Below, piece after piece: positions 34,976-46,925 of a stretch of DNA of 64,000 bases (position 1 is its first letter; every line of letters starts with the position of its first letter). The position numbers and the translations under genes were made by a program. Source of the stretch: Paeniglutamicibacter quisquiliarum (GTDB lineage: Bacteria; Actinomycetota; Actinomycetes; Actinomycetales; Micrococcaceae); NCBI RefSeq assembly GCF_019084045.1, contig NZ_JAHRED010000009.1, positions 1-64,000 on the forward strand. The letters are read 5' to 3'. The notes beneath the pieces are model-generated. The model did no database searches. It saw only the letters and a list, made by a program, of their open reading frames with translations, and had not been told where the DNA came from.

Positions 34976-36013
34976 ATGACGATCACCGCAGCCGCAGACG
35001 GATCAGCCCTCGGAAACCCAGGACCGGCAGGATGGGCCTGGTACATCGACGACGAGCACTGGCGTGCCGGCGGGTGGGCCCATGGCACCAACAACATGGG
35101 CGAGCTCATGGCGGTCCTGGACCTCTTCCGCTCCACCGCCCACCTGCCCGACGAGGACCTGCACATCCTGTGCGACTCGCAGTACGTGATCAACTCGGTC
35201 ACCAAGTGGATGCCGGGCTGGAAGAAAAAGGGCTGGAAGAAGTCCGACGGCAAGCCGGTGCTGAACCTGGACCTGCTCCAGGAGATCGACGCCGCCATCA
35301 AGGGCCGCAAGTACACCTTCGAGTGGGTCAAGGGCCATGCCGGCCACGAGCTCAACGAGGCCGCCGATGTGCGGGCGCGCGACGCGGCGACCGCCTACCA
35401 GGCCGGCAGGGAGCCCGACGCGGGCCCCGGGCTTGAGGGGGCGCCGGGCTCCGGGGAACCTGCCGCCGGCCGCGGGGTCCCGGGGCCCGACGCCCACGAC
35501 CCGCTGGCCGTAGATGACCTGGACGCCGCAGCGGCACCCATCGCGACGCCGCCGCCGGCCACGATTGCCGCACCCGCAACGACCCCGGCAGCCGGGGAAT
35601 CCGCGCCGGCGGCCCCGGCCCCGGAGCCGTCCGCCCCGCGCGCCACCGACCCCTCGGAGCGCAGCGCCGCGGACCTGCAGATGGTCTTCGAGCTGGAAAG
35701 CGAGCTGCTCTCGCCGGCGGTGCGCGGGGACCTGGACGAGGTCATGGCGTTCCTGCACCCGGAATTCCAGGAGATCAGCCGGGACGGCTCGCTCACCGAC
35801 CGCTCCACCATCATCGCCGCGCTCACCGGAGGCCATGCACTGCCGGCCGGCGGCGCGCTGCAGGTGCTCGCCGCCACGCCGTGGGGCCAGAACAAGGTGC
35901 AGCTGGCGTACCGGCTGCTGGCCGGCGACGACGTGATCCTCTGCTCGTCCTTCTGGCAGCAGGTCGATGACCGCTGGCTGCTGCGCTACCGGCAGGAAAC
36001 CCCGGCGGCCTAG
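34976..36013 (+). CDS. RNase HI fused to an NTF2-like (DUF4440) domain
   Basis: A 345-residue fusion. Residues 1-145 are RNase HI: DGSALGNPGPAGWAWYI with the first catalytic Asp, MGELMAV with Glu, LCDSQYVIN with the second Asp, and WVKGHAGHELNEAADVRAR with the late His and Asp. A Pro/Ala-rich linker of about 80 residues follows. Residues about 225-345 look like a SnoaL/DUF4440 domain (ELESELLSPAVRGDLDEV, then DGSLTDRSTII and the strands to WLLRYRQE). RNase HI removes RNA from RNA-DNA hybrids; the second domain may bind a ligand or mediate dimerisation. The frame is continuous. Start chosen at MTITAAAD, directly before the catalytic strand. Confidence 0.87.
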   Translation: MTITAAADGSALGNPGPAGWAWYIDDEHWRAGGWAHGTNNMGELMAVLDLFRSTAHLPDEDLHILCDSQYVINSVTKWMPGWKKKGWKKSDGKPVLNLDLLQEIDAAIKGRKYTFEWVKGHAGHELNEAADVRARDAATAYQAGREPDAGPGLEGAPGSGEPAAGRGVPGPDAHDPLAVDDLDAAAAPIATPPPATIAAPATTPAAGESAPAAPAPEPSAPRATDPSERSAADLQMVFELESELLSPAVRGDLDEVMAFLHPEFQEISRDGSLTDRSTIIAALTGGHALPAGGALQVLAATPWGQNKVQLAYRLLAGDDVILCSSFWQQVDDRWLLRYRQETPAA

Positions 36014-36054
36014 GCGCTGCGGCGTAACGTTTCGGCGCGCGCAACGGCCCGGCG

Positions 36055-37236
36055 ATGGGTAGTGTTGTGCAGGTGACTACGCAGACGAACACGATCAACG
36101 TCATTGACCAGCGCTTCGCCCCGGTGGCCGAGTTGCTGGAATCCTTCGCCGACGCCGACCCGGGCTATTCCGCGCAGCTGGCCATTTACCAGGGCGGCAC
36201 ACTGGTGCTTGATGCCGCCGTGGGGGAGAACAGCGAGCGCGAGTCGATGACCGGGGTGTTCTCCTGCTCCAAGGGCGCCGGAGCGCTGGTCATCTCGTTG
36301 CTGGTGCAGCAGGGGTTGCTGGACCTGGAGGCCCCCGTTGCCGTGTACTGGCCGGAGTTCGCCGCGGCGGGCAAGGCGGGGATCACCGTGGCCCAGCTGC
36401 TGAGCCACCAGGCGGGGCTGCCCGGCGTCGAGGGCGGGTTCACCCAGGAGGAACTGGTCGACTCCAGGCTGGCAGCGGGCATCATCGCTGCCGCGGCCCC
36501 GCTGTGGAATGCCGCCGGAATCCATTCGTACCACGCACTGACCATGGGCGTCTTCATGGAAGAGCTCGCGCGCCGCTGCGCGCAGGAATCCCTGCAGGAC
36601 ATCTTCGAGCGCCGCATCCGCGCCCCGCACGGCATCGACTTCTACCTGGGCCTGCCCGAGGAGCTGGAGCCGCGCTTCCGCCCGGTGCTCAAGGACAATG
36701 CAGCCGCGCCGGCCCCGTTCATCGACCCGTTCTCCCCGCTGGGCCTTGCCGTGAACTCCACCGGCGGCTTCGACGGTCCCAAGGGGCCGAGCTTCGACAT
36801 CCTCGAGGTGCCCAACGTGCGCTCCATCCGCGAGGCCGGCCTGGCCGCCCTGGGCGGGGTTGCCAACGCCCGTGGCCTGGCCAAGCTGTATGCTGCGGCC
36901 ACCACCGGGTTCGTCGACGAAGCCGGCGACGAGCACGCCCCGTTCCTCACCGCCGAGACCATTGCCGCGGTGAGCCAGGACCGGGTGTACGGGTTGTCCC
37001 GGGCCAACGGGAATCCCGGAGCGTTCGCGATCGGCTTCATGAAGGCCCACCCGGACAACGACTTCGGCTCCGCCCGGGCCTTCGGCCACGACGGTGCCAA
37101 CGCGTCCCTCGGCTACGCCGATCCGGCCTACGGGCTGGCGCTGGGGTACGTCCCGGCGCGCGCGGAGGCCAACGGCACCGGCTCGCGTGGCGGACAGCTC
37201 AGCGTGCTGGCCCGCCAGGTGCTGCTTGCCGGCTGA
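36055..37236 (+). CDS. Serine hydrolase, class C beta-lactamase/esterase family
   Basis: A 393-residue beta-lactamase-related protein. The catalytic SxxK is in CSCSKGAG near residues 80-87, and a possible Tyr motif is SYHAL near 159-163. A C-terminal HDGANASLGYADP block fits the third motif, which in esterases of the EstB type is often HxG. No signal peptide is visible, so a cytoplasmic esterase or peptidase-like role is more likely than penicillin resistance. Start at MGSVVQ has no strong ribosome site; a GTG six codons later is possible. It is closely followed by an SGNH hydrolase gene. Confidence 0.82.
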   Translation: MGSVVQVTTQTNTINVIDQRFAPVAELLESFADADPGYSAQLAIYQGGTLVLDAAVGENSERESMTGVFSCSKGAGALVISLLVQQGLLDLEAPVAVYWPEFAAAGKAGITVAQLLSHQAGLPGVEGGFTQEELVDSRLAAGIIAAAAPLWNAAGIHSYHALTMGVFMEELARRCAQESLQDIFERRIRAPHGIDFYLGLPEELEPRFRPVLKDNAAAPAPFIDPFSPLGLAVNSTGGFDGPKGPSFDILEVPNVRSIREAGLAALGGVANARGLAKLYAAATTGFVDEAGDEHAPFLTAETIAAVSQDRVYGLSRANGNPGAFAIGFMKAHPDNDFGSARAFGHDGANASLGYADPAYGLALGYVPARAEANGTGSRGGQLSVLARQVLLAG

Positions 37237-37342
37237 TTGCCGGACGCCTGGGCCGGGGGTGCCACGATGCCGGCCCGGGCGGGGAACCGTCCAGGCGTGG
37301 CAGAAACCTGACCCGGGCCGCTGCCCCCGCTAGGCTGGAGCG

Positions 37343-38116
37343 GTGGAATTTGCGAAACGATTTGTGGCATTGGGCGACTCCTTCACCGAGGGCATGGGAG
37401 ACGTGGATGAGCTGCGCCCCAACCACGTGCGCGGCTGGGCCGACCGCGTGGCCGAAAAACTTTGCGTGGACCCGGAATGGGGGTACGCGAACCTGGCCAT
37501 CCGCGGCAAGAAGATCGGCCAGGTCGTCGCCGAGCAGCTGCCGGCCGCCCTGGCGTTGAAGCCAACGCTCGTCACCTTGTACATGGGCGGGAACGACATC
37601 CTGCGCCCCTCCGTGGACATCGACGACCTGATGGTCAAGTACCGGGATGCGGTGGCGCAATTGGCGGCCACCGGCGCAACCCTGGTGCTCTTCACCGGCT
37701 TTGACTCGAGCGGCTCGGCCATCTTCGGGAAGACCCGCGGCCGCACCGCGATCTACAACGAGGCGGTGCGCGAGATAGCCGACGAGTTCGGCGCGGTGAT
37801 TGCGGACTACTGGCGCTGGCGGGAATTCCGGGACTGGCGCTACTGGGCCACTGACCGCCTGCACATGAATGCCGCCGGGCACATGCTGATGGCGGGCAAG
37901 GTGCTCGGCGTGCTGGAACACGAAGCCCACATCGAATTGCCCGAACTCTCGGCGGCCGCGGCCACCTCGCGCCTGCAAAGGCTGCGCGGGGACGCCGCCT
38001 GGACCAGGGAATACCTGGCCCCGTGGGTCAAGCGCCGGCTCACCGGTAAGTCCTCGGGGGACGCCCTGACCCCCCGCTATCCCGACTATGTCTCGCTGGG
38101 GACGGCGGCGCAGTAG
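37343..38116 (+). CDS. SGNH/GDSL-family hydrolase
   Basis: A 257-residue esterase/lipase-like protein. Block I is VALGDSFTEGMGD near residues 7-19, block III is YMGGNDIL near 80-87, and block V is DRLHMNAAGH near 172-181, giving Ser, Asn, Asp and His of the catalytic set. It lacks a signal peptide, so it is probably cytoplasmic. The start is a GTG; its spacing to GGAG is short. It follows the beta-lactamase-like gene by about 105 bases and may be co-transcribed. Substrate unknown. Confidence 0.87.
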   Translation: MEFAKRFVALGDSFTEGMGDVDELRPNHVRGWADRVAEKLCVDPEWGYANLAIRGKKIGQVVAEQLPAALALKPTLVTLYMGGNDILRPSVDIDDLMVKYRDAVAQLAATGATLVLFTGFDSSGSAIFGKTRGRTAIYNEAVREIADEFGAVIADYWRWREFRDWRYWATDRLHMNAAGHMLMAGKVLGVLEHEAHIELPELSAAAATSRLQRLRGDAAWTREYLAPWVKRRLTGKSSGDALTPRYPDYVSLGTAAQ

Positions 38117-38193
38117 CTCCCCTTCGGCGCCCCGGAGACCGAAAGCGGCAGGATGCTGGCCAAGGCGGGCCGCCTGGTGCTTTGCTGGTGTCC

Positions 38194-38916
38194 ATGGACC
38201 AGCAGGAGACAAGGCACGAGGGCGAACCACACGACCAGGGCGTTGCCGAAAGGCTGAACTGGCTGCGGGCCGGGGTGCTTGGAGCCAACGACGGGATCGT
38301 TTCGGTGGCGGCGGTGGTGGTCGGCGTTGCCGGAGCCACCACTGCCACGGGTCCGGTCGTGGCCGCCGGTGCCGCCGCGGCGATCGGCGGCGCCATTTCC
38401 ATGGCGCTGGGGGAGTACGTCTCGGTGTCCAGCTCGGCGGACTCGCAGAAGGCGCTCATTGAAAAGGAGCGCCGGGAACTGGCCGAGATGCCCGAGGAGG
38501 AACTGGCGGAATTGGCGAGTCTCTACGAGGCCAAGGGGCTGAGCCGCGCAACGGCTCAGCAGGTTGCCCTGGAATTGACCGAGCACGATGTGCTCAAGGC
38601 GCACCTTGATGCCGAGCTGCAGCTCGACGAGGACGAGGTTCTCAATCCGTGGAATGCCGCCATCGCCTCGGGGATCGCCTTCACTGTCGGCGCCGTGTTG
38701 CCGTTTGCCACCGCGGTGTTCCTGCCCGTGGGGCTGAGGGTCCCGGTGACCTTTGCGGCGGTGTTGCTCGCGCTGGCGGTGACCGGCGCGCTGGGCGCCC
38801 AGCTGGGCGGGGCCCCGGTGCTGCGCCCGACCCTGCGGGTGCTGGTCGGAGGGACGGCGGCGCTCGCCGTCACCTTCGCCATTGGTTCGTGGCTGGGGGT
38901 CTCCGGGATTGTCTAG
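38194..38916 (+). CDS. VIT/CCC1-family metal transporter
   Basis: A 240-residue membrane protein of the VIT1/CCC1 family. After a charged lead, NWLRAGVLGANDGIVSVAAVVVGV opens the first membrane segment, a family signature. AISMALGEYVSVSSSADSQ follows, then a charged helical loop with EKERRELAEMPEEEL typical of the metal-binding domain, and three more membrane segments. Members move iron or manganese into storage compartments or out of the cell. The ATG at MDQQ is preferred over a TTG four codons upstream. It is separated from the convergent oxidoreductase gene by a terminator. Confidence 0.87.
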   Translation: MDQQETRHEGEPHDQGVAERLNWLRAGVLGANDGIVSVAAVVVGVAGATTATGPVVAAGAAAAIGGAISMALGEYVSVSSSADSQKALIEKERRELAEMPEEELAELASLYEAKGLSRATAQQVALELTEHDVLKAHLDAELQLDEDEVLNPWNAAIASGIAFTVGAVLPFATAVFLPVGLRVPVTFAAVLLALAVTGALGAQLGGAPVLRPTLRVLVGGTAALAVTFAIGSWLGVSGIV

Positions 38917-38944
38917 CCGGCCCAGCGGGTCCGTCTGTGGCGCA

Positions 38945-38981
38945 CGAATGACGGAACTGCCGTTGGCAGCTCCGTCATTCG
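38945..38981. terminator. Bidirectional terminator
   Basis: CGAATGACGGAACTGCC (38945-38961) and 38965-38981 form a 17-base stem with one mismatch around GTT, between convergent genes. Confidence 0.85.
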
Positions 38982-39009
38982 ACCATCGGGGTCAGGCGGG
39001 CGTGGAGGT

Positions 39010-39687
39010 TCAGCCCACGACCTTCAGTGCGGTGCCCCAGTTGAAATCGGGCAGCGCGGGGTTGACCTGCATGGCCATGACCAGCAGCTGGAAGCCCTCG
39101 AGCTCGCGGGCGTGGTGCAGGCCTCCGACCTCCAACGGGCGCATGCCGGCGGCGGTGACGAAAGCAGCGACCTCGCCGCGGGCGGAGTCGTCGCCGGCAA
39201 CGAAGACATCCAGCGGGGCGCTGTCGGCGGTGCCGGAGGTGAGTGGTCCGGCGAAGGTGGTGTTGAAGGCCTTCACGACGGTGGCGGAGGTCAGTGCCGA
39301 GATTTCCTCGGCGGCCGAGCTGCCTGCAGCGGTGGTCAGCGAGTCAAAGGTTGCGAAGTCCACCGGGTTGGTGATGTCGATCAGGATCTTCGAGTCCAGG
39401 GCCGAACCCTGGGCGGCGACGTATTCCTTGGCGGCGTCGAAGGGCAGGGCCAGCACGACGATGCGTCCGGCAGGGGCCTCGGCGGTGTTGCCGCTGGTGA
39501 CTCCCGCACCGAATTCGGCAGCGAACGTGGCTGCGGTCTCGGTGGTGCGGGCCTGGATCTGCAGGCTCTTGCCGGCGGCGATCGTGCGGGTGGCCAATGC
39601 GCGGCCCATATTGCCGGTGCCGATGATGGTGATGTCGATGTGCATGGTGTTCTTCTTTCCGAAGAGTCGAGCGAGGAAGTTCTTCAT
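39010..39687 (-). CDS. NADPH-dependent F420-reductase-like oxidoreductase
   Basis: A 225-residue NADP-binding protein. The Rossmann motif is IGTGNMGRALATR near residues 21-33, followed by the beta-strand set with NTAEAPAGRIVVLALP, then ITNPVDF near 108-114, the pattern of the F420_oxidored family. It resembles predicted dinucleotide-binding proteins rather than a characterised enzyme. The ATG at MKNFLAR has GAGG five bases before it; an internal ATG at MHIDIT is an alternative. It is divergent from the next gene by about 295 bases, which hold two similar palindromes. Confidence 0.83.
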   Translation of the reverse strand: MKNFLARLFGKKNTMHIDITIIGTGNMGRALATRTIAAGKSLQIQARTTETAATFAAEFGAGVTSGNTAEAPAGRIVVLALPFDAAKEYVAAQGSALDSKILIDITNPVDFATFDSLTTAAGSSAAEEISALTSATVVKAFNTTFAGPLTSGTADSAPLDVFVAGDDSARGEVAAFVTAAGMRPLEVGGLHHARELEGFQLLVMAMQVNPALPDFNWGTALKVVG

Positions 39688-39708
39688 CTGATCCTCAAAT
39701 CCTGTTGG

Positions 39709-39755
39709 TTGAAGCTTCAAGTAATACGTTAGTCCATGTTTGGTTGAAGTGTCAA
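39709..39755 (-). promoter_or_regulatory. Two copies of a MarR-like operator
   Basis: TTGAAGCTTCAA (39709-39720, a perfect palindrome) and TTGAAGTGTCAA (39744-39755) share the extended form GGTTGAAG..TCAAG and lie 35 bases apart centre to centre, 22 bases upstream of the oxidoreductase start. No regulator gene is adjacent, so the cognate protein must be encoded elsewhere. Confidence 0.65.
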
Positions 39756-39982
39756 GTGTTTCTTTGCTGTGGGTTGAAATCCTTTCCGGGTGCGGCCGGC
39801 AGTGAGGGGGAATGCGGGTTGGGAATGCCGGTCCGGGCTGGAATGTATCCGACGCTGCCTTGCCGGCGGGGGAGTCGAACCATCGGTCTTGGATCCTGTC
39901 CATCGGTGACTGCAGGGGCTAATCTGATCTGAATATCCATGGGACCCCCTGTAGGGCTCCCGATGCGGGAAGGCATGGCGTC

Positions 39983-40567
39983 ATGAGGGAGTCGGGTTCG
40001 ACAATCCTTGCCCATCGGGACAGGTTGCCTCGGGGCCTGGCCTTCGGGGCAGTTGCCGCGGTGCTGATTGCCGCGGCCGGCTGGAGCGGATACCGCCTGC
40101 TGGATCCCGTGGCTGAGCATGGGGTGGGAAACGGGGTTTGCCACAGCACCGGCATTCCTGACGCCTCCCTGGGCATCTACACCACGCCATATATTGTCGT
40201 GAAGCCTGGGTGGTCCTTGGACGTGAGATCGGTCAGGCTCGTCGACCCGGTGAACTATGAGCTGGTCGGTGCAGGCGTGCAGGGTGCGACCCGCGGCATC
40301 GGCGCGCTGGGGTATCCCGTCGTCGACGACGGCTCACTCGAGGCCGCGGCCTGGTTCGAGCGCGTCGAGCTGCCCGCTCGTCTCGGGAGCGGCCCCGACG
40401 AGGCGGTGGTCCTGGCGCTGGTGCCGGTGGACCCGGGAAGCGAATCCTCGGTGCGGGCGATGCGCGTTGAATACCGCAATCGCTGGGGGCTGCCCTATCG
40501 GGTTGACGTGGGGCCGCGCTTCGAGGCCATGCCTGATTGCAGTTCCTGGCTCGGCGAAGAGGACTGA
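39983..40567 (+). CDS. Hypothetical membrane-anchored protein
   Basis: I do not recognise this 194-residue protein. A cytoplasmic lead RDRLPRG is followed by one hydrophobic segment (about residues 20-40) and an exported domain with two cysteines (CHSTG near 51, and CSSW near the C-terminus), possibly a disulfide pair. The exported part is beta-rich (SLDVRSVRLVDPVNYELVG and VELPARLG). It is 120 bases before the glycine operon promoter, same strand, but is not part of it. No catalytic motif is visible. Confidence 0.6.
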   Translation: MRESGSTILAHRDRLPRGLAFGAVAAVLIAAAGWSGYRLLDPVAEHGVGNGVCHSTGIPDASLGIYTTPYIVVKPGWSLDVRSVRLVDPVNYELVGAGVQGATRGIGALGYPVVDDGSLEAAAWFERVELPARLGSGPDEAVVLALVPVDPGSESSVRAMRVEYRNRWGLPYRVDVGPRFEAMPDCSSWLGEED

Positions 40568-40654
40568 ATGGACGGGCGCGGGGTGCAAGTTCGACCCTCC
40601 GGGACGGCCCGTGACGCGAAAAAGACGGCTTCGCCTGCCCCGGGCGGGTCTGTG

Positions 40655-40683
40655 TTGTCTGCCTCACGCATCGCCGGTAGGAT
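40655..40683 (+). promoter_or_regulatory. Promoter of the glycine riboswitch operon
   Basis: TTGTCT (40655-40660) and TAGGAT (40678-40683) are 17 bases apart. Transcription would start near 40690, about 30 bases before the first aptamer. Confidence 0.65.
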
Positions 40684-40720
40684 GGGAGACGTGCCTCGCA
40701 GGGGGCACAGCCACTGACAT

Positions 40721-40937
40721 GCGGCGGGAGAGTCCCGTTCAACGTAAGTTGGTCGGGCGCCGTAGGAGCAATTCCTCCCCGGGAAACTCTCAGGCCCCCG
40801 TACCGCCGCGAAGAGGCAACTCTGGAAAGTAGCAACAACGCCGTTCGGCGGTGCTGCTCACCGAAGGTGCAAGCGTTCCCCGCCCTCCAAAGGGGCGGTG
40901 CGTCGCGGAAACTCTCAGGTCAAAGCAACAGGGTCGG
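40721..40937 (+). ncRNA. Tandem glycine riboswitch
   Basis: Two glycine aptamers in series. Aptamer 1 (about 40721-40810) has GGGAGAGTCCCG, then CGCCGTAGGAGCAA, then GGGAAACTCTCAGGC. Aptamer 2 (about 40811-40937) has GGCAACTCTGGAAAGTAGC, then CACCGAAGGTGCAAGC, then CGGAAACTCTCAGGTCAAA and ACAGGGTCGGGG. These are the conserved gcvT-motif elements. The gcvP start lies about 60 bases further on. Glycine binding would switch on the cleavage operon, as in other bacteria; whether the switch acts on translation or transcription here is not shown. Confidence 0.95.
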
Positions 40938-40995
40938 GGAGGAACTTGCAGCTCGTTCGGTGTGTCTACACGCCGATGACCCAATGGAGTTCCCC

Positions 40996-43833
<2,838 letters not shown>

Positions 43834-43872
43834 TTCAGCCACTCATTTTTGAGCCCCACGAAAGGTAGCTTG

Positions 43873-44985
43873 ATGAGCGACCCGAAGAAAACCTCCCTGC
43901 ATGCCAAGCATGCGGAACTTGGCGCGTCCTTCACCGACTTCGGCGGCTGGGACATGCCGCTGAAGTACGGTTCGGAACTGGCCGAGCACAAGGCCGTGCG
44001 CGCCACCGCCGGCCTGTTCGACCTCTCCCACATGGGCGAGGTCTGGGTCGAGGGACCCGATGCCGCAACGTACCTGAACACCGCGCTGGCGGGCAACATG
44101 GCGGTCATGAAGATCGGCAAGGCCAAGTACTCGGTGATCTGCAACGAAGACGGCGGCATCATCGACGACCTGATCACCTACCGCCGCGGCGAGGAAAAGT
44201 TCCTGGTCGTGCCCAACGCCGGCAACGCCCCGGTGGTTGCCGCGGCCCTGGCCGAGCGCGCCAAGGGCTTCGACGTGACCGTCACTGACGCGTCGGCGGA
44301 AACCTCGCTGATCGCCGTGCAGGGCCCGGCCGCCGTGGCCATCCTGCACGAGCTGGTGGCGGAATCCGCCAAGTCGCTCGTCTCCGACATGAGCTACTAC
44401 GCCGCCGACGAAACCACCGTCGCGGGCGTCGACGTGCTGCTGGCCCGCACCGGCTACACCGGCGAGGACGGCTTCGAGCTGTACGTGCCCAACGAGCTGG
44501 CTGCGGAACTCTGGGACGCATTGATGGCCGCCGGCGCCAGCCACGGGTTGGTCCCCGCCGGCCTGGCATGCCGCGACTCGCTGCGCCTGGAAGCGGGCAT
44601 GCCGCTGTACGGCAACGAGCTTTCCCTTGAGGGAAACCCGTTCGAGGCCAACCTCGGCCCGATCGTGTCCTTCAAGAAGGAAGAGGACTTCGTGGGCCGC
44701 AAGGCACTGGAGGCCATCAAGGCCGAAGGCGCCAAGCGGACCCTGGTGGGCCTGAAGGGTCTGGGACGTCGCGCCGGCCGCGGCGGCTACCCGGTGTCCG
44801 TCGACGGCGCGCAGATCGGCGCCGTCACCTCCGGCCAGCCTTCGCCGACCCTGGGCTACCCGGTGGCCCTGGCCTACGTGGCCCCGGAGTTCGCCGAGGT
44901 CGGCACGAAGGTCGATGTTGACCTGCGTGGCAAGCCCGAGGCATTCGAAGTCGTCGCACTGCCGTTCTACACCCGAGCCAAGTAA
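43873..44985 (+). CDS. gcvT: Aminomethyltransferase, T-protein
   Basis: A 370-residue T-protein. It takes the aminomethyl group from GcvH and tetrahydrofolate, releasing ammonia and forming methylene-THF. Conserved blocks: FTDFGGWDMPLKYGS near residues 18-32, LFDLSHMGE near 47-55, RTGYTGEDGFELY near 195-207, and GLACRDSLRLEAGMPLYG near 232-249. AAAGGTAGC lies before the ATG. It is 39 bases after gcvP and about 86 bases before gcvH, all in one transcript. Confidence 0.96.
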   Translation: MSDPKKTSLHAKHAELGASFTDFGGWDMPLKYGSELAEHKAVRATAGLFDLSHMGEVWVEGPDAATYLNTALAGNMAVMKIGKAKYSVICNEDGGIIDDLITYRRGEEKFLVVPNAGNAPVVAAALAERAKGFDVTVTDASAETSLIAVQGPAAVAILHELVAESAKSLVSDMSYYAADETTVAGVDVLLARTGYTGEDGFELYVPNELAAELWDALMAAGASHGLVPAGLACRDSLRLEAGMPLYGNELSLEGNPFEANLGPIVSFKKEEDFVGRKALEAIKAEGAKRTLVGLKGLGRRAGRGGYPVSVDGAQIGAVTSGQPSPTLGYPVALAYVAPEFAEVGTKVDVDLRGKPEAFEVVALPFYTRAK

Positions 44986-45071
44986 CGTTGTCGGTGGCGG
45001 GCGCGACGCGTCCCGCCACCGATCAACCGGCTTAACTTCTTTACCCACATTCTTTGAGAGGAAACACCCCC

Positions 45072-45452
45072 ATGAGCAAGGTTCTCGCATCCCTTCGTTA
45101 CTCGGCCGAGCACGAATGGGTCGACGCCTCGACCCCGACCAAGGTCGGCATCTCCCAGGTTGCGGCAGACGCCCTGGGCGACGTCGTGTACGTTGACCTG
45201 CCCGAGGTTGGCGACACCGTCACCGCAGGCGAGACCTGTGGCGAAGTCGAGTCGACCAAGTCGGTCTCCGACCTGTACGCCCCGGTCACCGGCACCATCG
45301 TCGAGGTCAACCAGGAGGCCATCGACAACCCGGCCATCCTGAACGAGGACCCGTACGGCGCCGGCTGGCTGTTCACCGTTGAGGTCACCGAGGAGGGCCC
45401 GCTGCTCTCGGCAGCAGACTACGCCTCCGCAAACGGCGGCGACGTAGCGTGA
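45072..45452 (+). CDS. gcvH: Glycine cleavage system H-protein
   Basis: A 126-residue lipoyl carrier. The lipoylated Lys is K63 in [15 protein letters not shown], exactly the family pattern, and the C-terminus has [11 protein letters not shown]. It shuttles the aminomethyl group between GcvP, GcvT and the lipoamide dehydrogenase (not encoded here). GAGGAAAC precedes the ATG. Its TGA overlaps the GTG of glyA (GTGA), linking H-protein and serine hydroxymethyltransferase translation. Confidence 0.96.
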   Translation: MSKVLASLRYSAEHEWVDASTPTKVGISQVAADALGDVVYVDLPEVGDTVTAGETCGEVESTKSVSDLYAPVTGTIVEVNQEAIDNPAILNEDPYGAGWLFTVEVTEEGPLLSAADYASANGGDVA

Positions 45453-46768
45453 CCGCAGTGTTCGAATCCCTTGCCCCTGCGTCGCTGACGCAGGACATCG
45501 GGACCCTGGATCCGGAGATTGCGGAGCGCATCGACGCGGAGCTGGCGCGCCAGCAGCGCGGGCTGGAGATGATCGCCTCGGAGAACCACACGGCGCTGGC
45601 CGTGATGCAGGCGCAGGGCTCGGTGCTGACCAACAAGTACGCCGAGGGCTACCCGGGCAAGCGCTACTACGGCGGCTGCGAGGAGGTCGACGTCGTGGAG
45701 ACCCTGGCCCTGGAGCGGGTCAAGGCGCTGTTCGGCGCGGCGTTCGCGAACGTGCAGCCGCACTCCGGCGCGCAGGCCAACGCCTCGGTGATGCACGCGC
45801 TGATCCGCCCGGGCGACACCATCATGGGCCTGAACCTGGCCCACGGCGGGCACCTGACCCACGGCATGAAGATCAACTTCTCCGGCCGCCTCTACAACAT
45901 CGTCCCCTACGGGGTCGAGGAGGACACCCTGGTGGTGGACATGGACAAGGTCGAGGCCCTGGCCATCGAGCATAAGCCGAAGATGATCGTCGCCGGCTGG
46001 TCCGCCTACCCGCGCCAGCTGGACTTCGCCCGTTTCCGCGAGATCGCCGACAAGGTCGGGGCGTACCTGTTCGTGGACATGGCGCACTTCGCCGGCCTGG
46101 TGGCCGCGGGGCTGCACCCCTCCCCGGTGCCGCACGCCCACGTCGTCTCCTCCACCACGCACAAGACCCTGGCCGGCCCGCGCGGCGGGATCATCCTGAC
46201 CAACGACGCGGACATCGCCAAGAAGGTCAACTCCGCGGTGTTCCCCGGCCAGCAGGGCGGCCCGCTGGAGCACGTGATCGCGGGCAAGGCCGTGGCGTTC
46301 AAGATCGCCGCGACGCCCGAGTTCAAGGAGCGCCAGGAACGCACCCTGGCCGGGGCCCGGATCCTGGCCGAGCGCCTCACCGCACCGGACGTCGCGGCGG
46401 CGGGCATCAGCGTGCTCACCGGCGGCACCGACGTGCACCTGGTCCTGGTGGACTTGCGGAACTCCCAGCTGGACGGCCAGCAGGGCGAGGACCTGCTGGC
46501 GAAGGTGGAGATCACGGTGAACCGCAACGCGGTCCCCTTCGACCCGCGCCCGCCGATGGTCACCAGCGGCTTGCGCATCGGCACCCCGGCCCTGGCCACC
46601 CGCGGCTTCTCCGAGGCCGCCTTCGTGGAGGTCGCGGACATCATCGCCGAAACCCTCATCGCGGGCACGCAGGCCGGGAACGAGGCAACGCTCGCGGCCC
46701 TGAAGGACCGCGTGCACGCCCTGGCCAACGCCCACCCGCTGTACCCGGAACTGGCCAAACTGGTCTAG
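45449..46768 (+). CDS. glyA: Serine hydroxymethyltransferase
   Basis: A 439-residue PLP enzyme converting glycine plus methylene-THF to serine. The PLP Lys is residue 239 in [12 protein letters not shown]. Other conserved blocks are [16 protein letters not shown] near 38-53, the glycine-rich YYGGCEEVD and [14 protein letters not shown]. It starts at the GTG that overlaps the gcvH stop. Placing glyA in the riboswitch operon couples one-carbon units from glycine cleavage to serine formation. A strong terminator follows, so sdaA is at least partly separate. Confidence 0.96.
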   Translation: MTAVFESLAPASLTQDIGTLDPEIAERIDAELARQQRGLEMIASENHTALAVMQAQGSVLTNKYAEGYPGKRYYGGCEEVDVVETLALERVKALFGAAFANVQPHSGAQANASVMHALIRPGDTIMGLNLAHGGHLTHGMKINFSGRLYNIVPYGVEEDTLVVDMDKVEALAIEHKPKMIVAGWSAYPRQLDFARFREIADKVGAYLFVDMAHFAGLVAAGLHPSPVPHAHVVSSTTHKTLAGPRGGIILTNDADIAKKVNSAVFPGQQGGPLEHVIAGKAVAFKIAATPEFKERQERTLAGARILAERLTAPDVAAAGISVLTGGTDVHLVLVDLRNSQLDGQQGEDLLAKVEITVNRNAVPFDPRPPMVTSGLRIGTPALATRGFSEAAFVEVADIIAETLIAGTQAGNEATLAALKDRVHALANAHPLYPELAKLV

Positions 46769-46790
46769 TCCCGGACTCCTTGCATGACGC

Positions 46791-46830
46791 CGCGAGCCCG
46801 GGACCAGAACGGTCCCGGGCTCGCGGTCTT
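46791..46830 (+). terminator. Intrinsic terminator after glyA
   Basis: CGCGAGCCCGGGACC (46791-46805) and GGTCCCGGGCTCGCG (46811-46825) form a perfect 15-base stem around AGAAC, followed by GTCTTT. Confidence 0.92.
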
Positions 46831-46925
46831 TGCACCGCATGCCGTGTTGCACGTCACACGCCTCGTGTTTCCGCCGTCCACCATCGAGAACTCCCGCAGC
46901 AGTACCTACGAAGGAAGCTTGTTCA

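Noticed and set aside
36055-37236. True beta-lactamase giving penicillin resistance
   Set aside because: No signal peptide, and the second and third motifs fit esterase-type members better than class C enzymes.
45449-45480. tRNA-like GTTCGAATCC string
   Set aside because: It lies inside the start of glyA and has no acceptor or anticodon stem around it. No convincing tRNA was found in the window.
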